From contig NC_084813.1 in the NCBI RefSeq assembly GCF_963583255.1, forward strand, positions 2,295,001 through 2,359,000: DNA of 64,000 nt, in the 5' to 3' direction. A program made the translations under genes and the position numbers. The DNA comes from Pyrus communis. Lineage: Eukaryota > Streptophyta > Magnoliopsida > Rosales > Rosaceae. This document shows, one piece after another, positions 57,505-64,000 of this stretch (positions are counted from its first letter, which is position 1; the number at the start of each line of letters is the position of its first letter). Below the pieces are notes generated by a model. The model ran no database searches. It saw only the letters and a program-made list of their open reading frames with translations, and was not told the origin of the DNA.

Positions 57505-58428
57505 GGAGAAATTAGGTTATCATCCTTCCTTTTGCTACTCCATTGATTAAAATCCTATTCATTTTCAATTTTTTATCAAGGTCCTTGGCTATTAATAACA
57601 TCATTAATTATTTCAATAATAAAATATTTTTTTAATTCTAAATATATTCATTTAATGTTAAAAATGTTACAATTAGTATATTTATATTTATGACTAAATT
57701 TTTTAACATATATTTTTAGTTTTAGTTTGTACACATTTTTAATTTGTAATTCTTTTTTAATTTGTACCAATTTTCTTTTTAGATTCAACTTGTACCGATA
57801 TATTAATTTCTTTTTGTGCCCATATTTTTTAAAGTTTATTTGTATTTGTACCCATATATTTTTTTTTTATTTGTACTTTTTATTTTGCTAAATGTACCCA
57901 TGCTAATTATATGTACCCATTCATGTTAAACTTTTTAATCTTAAAATGTACTCATTCTTAAATATACCAATTTGTTATATGTAAAATGTATAATTTTTTA
58001 TATAAAATCTATTCAATATTTTTCTAATCCATTTTTAAATTTATATGGGTACATTCTTTTTTCTTTGATTTTAAAATGTATCTATGTCGAGTTTAATCGA
58101 AGAAATTTGCTAATGTTATTAAGCCTAATATCTTCTGTTTTTTATGTGATTTTGAAGAATGTACCCATGTTTATATATATAGACACATACACACACACAA
58201 TAGTAAATTTATATTTTAATATTTTTAATCCCACAAATTATGGTTTTTTTTATTTAAAATCTCATTTATATAAACAACTAAAATTTCTAATTTTTAATTT
58301 AAAAAATATAGTAACGTACATAGAAATAACTTATCACATTAATTTCAAGGCCCTTGATCAAAAATTAAAAACCAACAAGGTTTCAATCAAAGAATATTCA
58401 TAATTAAGAACCGCATCCAAAGTCTCCC
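57505..58428. mobile_element. AT-rich non-autonomous MULE
   Basis: A perfect 9-bp duplication ATAAAATAA flanks the element (57496-57504 and 58429-58437). The left end ggagaaattaggttatc and the right end, reverse-complemented gggagactttggatgcgg, begin an inverted repeat. It strengthens inward: ttttttatcaaggtccttgg at 57569-57588 pairs with caaggcccttgatcaaaaat at 58346-58365. The interior is over 75 percent A/T by eye, with many gtaccca words and no coding capacity. A 9-bp duplication points to the Mutator superfamily. Confidence 0.85.
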
Positions 58429-58558
58429 ATAAAATAACAATAATAATATTAAAAAGTAAACAATCCCCAAAACAATAAGGAGACGCTCGAGATCACATTC
58501 TCTATATTATGATCATGGTCATATAGCGATATTGATTTATGGAATGATCGTGAATAGT

Positions 58559-59688
58559 TGTTGACCCTAAAAATTACAAAGCCTACACGGCGCACAGGCT
58601 GAATAACTAATAAGCTAACTAAGTCCTTCGGTTGAATGTGGGGTGTGCCAACTCGTCGCCCGAGCTCGGCCGAGGAGTAAAATTTGTTGATGTTGCGTTG
58701 AGCGCTTTGCTGACTTCTTTATCTTGCGACTGCGACCGAGGAAGGAACACTCTCGGTCTTTAGGTTCTAGAGCCTGAAGACGAGGCTGCTAGTTCTGCGA
58801 AGTTCACAAGTCGTCGGTGCCTGATTCGGTCACCATGATTATATTCGTAAGAGTATAAGCACGTCGAATCGACACCAGACTATACTGACACAAATATTCA
58901 AAGGTGATGTATGTCTTGATGGTGAACGTGGTTCGGCCGTCAGAATGCTGAACTTTAAAACTCACTTGTGAATATCCAATCATAAAATCACTCGGCGTCT
59001 GATACGCTGAACGTCGTAACTCGTAACACCTTACTTCGTCGAGACGGCTGATAAGATGACCCCTGCCAATAAGGATTCGAAAACCCTTCTCGGCCGAGAC
59101 TTGGATAAATAACTAGTCGGCCTCGACACAGTGTTGTTTATCCAAACTGAAGATGCTCCTCGGTCGGCTGATTCTACGGCAACAGTGCTGTTTATCCAAA
59201 CTGAAGGTGTTCGCCGGTTGCCTCCACAGTGCTGTTTATCCAAACTGAAGGTATGTTGGCGGAAAAAGAAAAGGAAAAATCTCAAGGTATTTGAGAGGTT
59301 TTGCGCAGGGCAATTGTATGTTGAATTGAAGGTCCTTCTTTGTTGCATAATTTCTTGTATTTATAGCACCCACTCGTTGAGACCGAATCAAACCCTATCT
59401 GGATTGGGAGTCCTTGCCCCGTTCCAACTTTACTTCGAACAACCCTACTCCCATTAGGACTTTGAACTTACCCCCTTCGAGGCTTTATTCATCGCTGGCC
59501 AAGAATCTTAGTTGCACCAGGACTTCCTCAACCCTCTTTATTTATCTGGACTACTCCTTCTTATGATAGGACTCGACCGACCCTGTTAAATGGCCTGGAA
59601 TCCATCAGGCAGCCCACAGTATTTAACATAGCTTTGGGCCGAGCACAACCCTATGCTCGGCCCAACAATATTATTTCGGGCCCAAACA
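58559..59688 (-). repeat. 3' LTR of Tat-C
   Basis: The plus strand runs TGTTGACCC to GGGCCCAAACA (1130 bp). The neighbouring ttgccctctcgcttctg is the complement of a polypurine tract. The minus-strand TATA is gctataaatac at about 59357-59367. Three subrepeats with the core tgtttatccaaactgaag lie at about 59133, 59187 and 59231. The outer flank is atagt. Confidence 0.9.
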
Positions 59689-60111
59689 TTGCCCTCTCGC
59701 TTCTGAGGTCACCAACTGTCAACCTTTGGTCGGATTTCGACCTTGAAGAAGCAGATGGTGCTCTTTAGACTTCACTGTTCTTGATAACCATTACTATGCA
59801 CATTTATGGGATATGATTGCACTATCCTCGTTACTCCCGATGTACATCCACGTGTCGACTCTCTGCCAATCCTAACAACTTTCAATCATGGCCCTCGAAA
59901 ACGTGCACCCACCGAAGTGTCTCTTCCTTATTAATGCATTAAAACCGCTGACGCACGCAATCGTGCTTCCTAGATCCTTGAAAACCCCGATCCTATCCTT
60001 GTAGGTTCCCAAAATATCTGAAATGATTGGGGCCATTTCCCGGTTAAATTTCTCCCCAATTCAAACTCTAGTGCTTTCGAATACCAGACGTTTGATCTTC
60101 TTTCTGAAACG

Positions 60112-60121
60112 CCTATAAATA
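60112..60121 (+). promoter_or_regulatory. TATA box of the Tat-C antisense gene
   Basis: gcctataaatactc on the plus strand, about 146 bp before the start codon at 60267. The same motif and distance occur in Tat-B. Confidence 0.75.
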
Positions 60122-61839
60122 CTCAAATTTCTATCATTCGTATCCCACGCTTTTAGAAATTTTGAAATCTTCCTTTCGCTATTCCTGCTTGCTCAAACTA
60201 CGCGCCCTCAAGCTCATCTCTTCGAAACCCCCTTTTAAAACCTACGCACTACTCTATTCCTTACCAATGGCCTCCTTCATCTCCAAGCTTTCCGACGAGT
60301 GCAATAAATGCAAAGACTTCATCGACCGGAGCGCCATCAAAACGCTATGCTTCGAAAATGACCTAGCCACCACTCACCAAATTCTGGGTCCACTATTCAA
60401 AGATGCAGTGCCGTCGTGCATCACCAACCTTCTCAAGGAACAGTGCTTAACACCCTTGCTGCAGGGGTTTGATTGGTCGAAATGGTGCTTGGCACGGCCC
60501 CAAGGAGCTTGGCCATCGACTACTGCAACCTGGGCCGCCTGGGTCGACCGAATAGGCGCATTCTTCGGTAAAGAATGGAAAGCTCTCGGCATTCATGACG
60601 CCATCATGCTCTCGACCATGGAGATCACCATGGATAGGGAACTACTCATGGCGGCCCTGAGTTTATGGTGTTCGGCTACCAACACCATGATCCCTCCTTT
60701 CGGCCCTCTCGACCCCACCGTCCTTGATATCTTGGCTATCCTTGGGACTTCCCCGTCTGGTCTCCCAATCGATGCCGCCTTTTCTGGATGCCCCTCGCCT
60801 TTCTACCTAAAAGCGCTGTTCAACGAACGGGCCGTCGAGACACTCAGTCGAGGCGATCGGGAGCCTTCAAAAGAAGAGGTTCAAAAGCTACACAAGAACT
60901 TCTTCAACTACAACATTTTTATCCTCCACTTCGCCGGCCGAGGCTAGGAGAGCCTTAGGAAGGGAGAACATAAAGCCTTCCTATTCTACTAGTATAACAA
61001 ATTCATTTGTTGTACCAGGTCGAACAAATGTTTGGTCGAGAATATGCCCGTGGCTCAGGCACTGGCTAGCGGTCACTCCTTGGCGCTCAGTCCGGCCATC
61101 CTCACCAATCTCTTCCGTTGTTTGGCCTAGACGACCATCAACAAAATCGACCCATACCAAAACGGACCCCTCTGGGTATTCCAACTCTGGCTGCAGGTTT
61201 ACTTTTCCACACTTCGGCCCGAGGTCCCAGTTTTCCAGCGTACTGCAGCGCTTAGTCTTCAACTAGCCTCTCGACCGGTGCCTCCTCACCGGGCCAACGA
61301 AGTCCTCAAACACTTCTTCGGCCTAGACGTCCTCTCTAACGACGAGTTCCTGGTGTGCCGGCGTCAGGAATACCCCACCTCGATCAAGCTTCCGACAGCA
61401 GCGTGGGCCGAGACCGAAGATGCTGATCTTCGTCAACATTGAGGGTCATTCGTACTGGCCCGTGACTTTCCCCTTGGTTGCGATGCCCGCTGAGCTAGCT
61501 GGGAGGTCTATTATCCCCATTTCGTCACCCGACAGCTCGGCTACCTCCAAGGTTGCCCCATACCCCTGCTTGTTTCTCGCTCCCTCTTAAGTCAAGGATG
61601 CCTTTCTGGTTCCTCCGAAAAGGAGTGTAAGACGACGGAACAGGAGTTTCAGGATAAGTGTAAAAAATTTCAACTTCGACTGATCGTTCTTGAATCTTTG
61701 GGTATCGACACCTTGGGGGACTGGTGGAACGAGTACACCCGTGAATTCTTCAGCGTCTCGACCGAAGACGTGGTAAGCAGAATCTTCGGCGACCGGCCCA
61801 GACAAGCTCCTGCGGCCCAACCTAAGGAATCGACCCAAG

Positions 61840-61908
61840 GTACATTGTTCTTTCGTCCTTTGTACTTTAATTACTTACCCTCTGTTACTCATTACTTCGC
61901 TATCTCAG
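61840..61908 (+). other. Intron 1 of the antisense gene
   Basis: Donor caag|gtacat and acceptor atctcag|gtgg. The Tat-B gene has an intron of 71 bp at the equivalent place (donor ccgag|gtatac, acceptor ttctcag|atgg), which supports a real intron. Confidence 0.8.
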
Positions 61909-62335
61909 GTGGTCGTGTGTTGAGAAAAGCGGAGGTGGTCGCCGCGGCAGTGGCCAAGAAAAATTGGTCCCCACGAAGAAGACCGTTACTACCTGGCGGA
62001 CATTATCAACCAAGCGCCCCCACCAAGATGCTGGGGATGACACTCCTCGCCCTAACAAACGCGTCAAGAAGTTGGCAAAGAAAGGCGACCGGGAGATTCA
62101 TGTTATTCCTAGCGATACCACAGGGACGACTGCTACTGCTGTCTCTCCTTCCATCCCGGCTGCCCCGGCATCGGCGGATCCCCTTCCTCTAACCATCTCC
62201 ACGATTGGGGTTATGGCCGATCCAGCCGCTGTACCAGCTGCAGCTTCGGAGTTGGCCATTGCGCCTGCCTTGGGGGAAACGGCCGCACGCGTCGAGGCAT
62301 CCTCCATCCAGCGACCGACGGTCATTCTGGAAGAG

Positions 62336-62397
62336 GTATGATTCCACCGCTATCCTTTGTTTATTTGACCTTCTAGTCATAACAAAAGTTTCCTCAG
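62336..62397 (+). other. Intron 2 of the antisense gene
   Basis: Donor aagag|gtatga and acceptor tttcctcag|gacg, 62 bp, with a pyrimidine-rich interior. The upstream exon ends in ILEE and the next begins acidic (DDESDESDE in the best frame). Confidence 0.7.
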
Positions 62398-62628
62398 GAC
62401 GATGAGAGTGACGAGAGTGACGAGATCCCGCTGGAGCGTCGCCCTCGACCAGTCAACTCTCCTCCCGTCCATCCTCCTTCTGTGGTCGAGGCAGCCGTCC
62501 AACCGGATCCCCTTATGGCGAATCATTAGAAGAAGCCCCTGGCCGATCCTGAGGCGACAGTCGAAACGCCATTCCATCCGTAGGATGAAGACCTCCTCAT
62601 TTCTCCACAAGAAGTTTCCTCAGCCTTT

Positions 62629-62696
62629 GTAAATCTTACTTCTTTTTGTTGATTTTATCATGACTCACTTGTTCTTAAAGAAATATTAAATGTCAG
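62629..62696 (+). other. Intron 3 of the antisense gene
   Basis: Donor ccttt|gtaaat and acceptor aatgtcag|gtgc, 68 bp and T-rich. Confidence 0.65.
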
Positions 62697-62900
62697 GTGC
62701 CCGAACGTTCATTTCACCAACAATTTTATGCGCCGACAGGTGTTGTCTATATTTCCTGGCCACCATCATGGCCATTAAATGTAGATAACCTCCATCGGCC
62801 GCGTGAATTAAGAAGCGATCTTAGGCACTGGGCTCGGCCATTAAGTTCCCTGGGTTCGAGCAATGAACTAGAGGGCATGGCCGAAGTCTCCTCCGGGCAG

Positions 62901-62979
62901 GTCTAAAAACAATCCCTTTGTCATGCACTCCATGCATTTCACATCGTATTTTCCTTTACGAATTTTCCTCTATGTGCAG
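62901..62979 (+). other. Intron 4 of the antisense gene
   Basis: Donor ggcag|gtctaa and acceptor tatgtgcag|cctt, 79 bp, with a strong T/C-rich tract before the acceptor. Confidence 0.7.
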
Positions 62980-63701
62980 CCTTCGTGGGAAGTAGAGCTC
63001 GACGCTCTTCTTCAGAGCACGACTGGTGTGCCCGGCTCCTCTGCTGCCCCTGCCGAACCAGTGGAGGCTGTGCCCGAGGCCTAAGCTTTTGTTAAGCTAC
63101 ACGAGCTCCTATCCCTCTCTGCCTCCTAAGTCCTCCAATGCAAAGGTCTTGACTCCGTTGGGGAGTGCTTAAACGACCTTGCCAGCGGCGGTTTCCTGAT
63201 CACGGAAAATATCGCTTATCTTACTGACATTCTGGAGCGGACTCGGCGCCACTTCACTATTTTTAAACAAGCTCTACGGCCCGAGGACAACTTGAAGGCG
63301 GCCAAGGTTGCGCATGAGGCTGGCCAGGCAGAGGTGGAGGTGATAAAATCAAAGAAAGCGCAGTTAATCAAGTTTGATCGCCGGATCTCCGATCTCCAGC
63401 GTCAGATTGTTGAGCTTCAACGGCAAAGGTCCGCTGCTGCTTCAGAGCTTGAGAGAGACTTTGAGGCAAATAGAGCTCAGCTTATGGCCTTCGCTGTCGA
63501 CGTGTGGCATATCCAGCAACTGTAGCTTAACAAGAAGACGAGGCAGGCTGATATAATTTTGAGCGAAGGGAAGTGGCTGGAGTTGAAAGTTGCCCTCGAG
63601 ACTTTCCTCCCTTCGACCCCCTAGAAAATTATTTTTATTTTATTTTAAGAGCCTTTTGAATGTATCTGTTCACCTTTTTCTACGAATTAATACAATGGTA
63701 T

Positions 63702-64000
63702 TTATTCTTGCATTTCCCACGTGACTGGATAGTACTTTTTCAAAAATTTTCCATTAATCAGCAATTTGTGAATTAAACCGGTCCGATCTCTGAGATGATA
63801 TGCCCCTTTGCCGAGTACTTTGTGAACAATGAAAGGCCCTTCCCAATTTGGCGACTATTTGCCAAACCTGGGGTCTTTAATCCCTACAGGCAACACCGTT
63901 TGCCAAACTAATTCTCCTTCGCCGAACGTTTTTGTCTGACGCGCTGGTTATACGCTCGCTCAGAAATTTTCTTCTGTGCTATTAATAAGTTACCCGCGTC
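63702..64000 (-). pseudogene. pol: Tat-C integrase C-terminus
   Basis: Minus-strand reading gives YNQRVRQK, (shift) FGEGELVWQTVLPVGIKDPR, a stop in place of Trp in FGK*SPNWEGPF, IVHKVLGKGAYHLRDRTGLI and NGKFLKKYYPVTWEMQE followed by TAA at 63702-63704. This is the typical C-terminus of Tat polyproteins and fixes the element orientation. It continues beyond the window. Confidence 0.9.

Larger units (their letters stand above)
60267..63624 (+). pseudogene. Tat-C antisense plant-mobile-domain gene with four introns, decayed
   Basis: The start is placed at MASFISKLSDECNKC, which aligns with Tat-B. Exon 1 (60267-61839) holds the plant mobile domain: FDWSKWCLARPQGAW, TWAAWVDRIGAFFGKEWKAL, ITMDRELLMAALSLWCSATN, PFGPLDPTVLDILAIL, SGLPIDAAFSG; then HFFGLDVLSNDEFLVCRRQE and DWWNEYTREFFS. 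Four short GT-AG introns follow (61840-61908, 62336-62397, 62629-62696, 62901-62979). Exon 2 encodes a basic cluster NKRVKKLAKKG, a likely nuclear signal, and an Ala/Pro-rich stretch. The last exon encodes a coiled coil (VIKSKKAQLIKFDRRISDLQ, RQIVELQRQRSAAASELERD). At least five in-frame stops and one frameshift (near 61960) inactivate this copy. It ends 77 bases from the oppositely transcribed pol. Plant mobile domains occur in transposons and in MAIN/MAIL silencing proteins; the role here is unknown. Confidence 0.8.
58559..64000 (-). mobile_element. Tat-C: 3' part of a Ty3/gypsy element, runs off the window
   Basis: The element is on the minus strand. The end of pol lies at 63702-64000, the 3' LTR is 58559-59688, and between them a plus-strand gene occupies 60267-63624. 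It continues beyond 64000. It is homologous to Tat-B in the LTR, the antisense gene and its promoter. Confidence 0.85.

Noticed and set aside
60162..60266. Upstream in-frame ATG of the Tat-C antisense gene (MKSSFRYSC)
   Set aside because: It would start only about 40 bases after the TATA box, and the first 35 residues are not conserved in Tat-B. The aligned start at 60267 fits both copies.
60162..63624. Reading the plant-mobile-domain gene as a sense gene of its element, upstream of gag as in Ogre-like elements
   Set aside because: The integrase C-terminus at 63702-64000 is on the minus strand, the polypurine tract and LTR TATA agree with minus orientation, and the gene keeps introns. It is antisense.

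Overview
The window is plant nuclear DNA from tribe Maleae (apple/pear, Malus or Pyrus), most likely from the self-incompatibility S locus. The only intact cellular gene I recognise is an F-box gene of the SFBB (S-locus F-box brother) family on the minus strand at 40974-42158. Almost everything else is nested, mostly decayed transposable elements, as expected of a recombination-suppressed region. I saw no S-RNase gene, rRNA, tRNA or CRISPR array.

Layout. 1-2439: AT-rich, with a small MITE. 2440-7500: a Mutator-like element split by a solo LTR (3265-6159). 8779-29.1 kb: a minus-strand Tat-lineage Ty3/gypsy element (Tat-A: 3' LTR, antisense coiled-coil pseudogene, integrase, RNase H, gag). It is interrupted by a solo LTR (12962-14933) and by a complete 10.5-kb Athila-like element (16369-26866). 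29125-36312: an unassigned LTR-like block, another solo LTR (30613-32719) and the 3' end of a plus-strand Tat element (Tat-B). 36.9-38.3 kb: two nested hAT-type elements, the inner one carrying an RCC1-like exon. 38.3-40.0 kb: LTR-like sequence. 40.7-42.2 kb: SFBB. 43.2-55.2 kb: Tat remnant around a deep nest, Copia-1 > hAT MITE > Copia-2 > solo LTR. 55.6-57.5 kb: unidentified GC-richer sequence. 57505-58428: an AT-rich MULE. 58559-64000: the 3' part of a minus-strand Tat element (Tat-C), running off the window.

Two themes recur. First, one Athila-like family with LTRs of about 2-2.9 kb is present five times: one full-length element and four solo LTRs. Every copy has a perfect 5-bp target-site duplication that I could read directly, and every copy sits inside another transposon. 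Second, the Tat elements carry an extra gene in antisense between the end of pol and the 3' LTR. In Tat-B and Tat-C this encodes a plant-mobile-domain protein with a TATA box about 145 bp before the start codon at the same spacing, small GT-AG introns, and in Tat-C a tail-to-tail arrangement with pol. Introns can persist in a retroelement only if they are antisense to the genomic RNA, and that is what the orientation shows. Tat-A has a coiled-coil gene in the same place, and a third antisense-type gene (22163-22849) lies inside the full Athila-like element.

All family assignments rest on reading motifs by eye. TSDs, LTR ends, splice sites and stop codons were read from the sequence. Lineage names and the species inference come from recall of family features, not from database searches.
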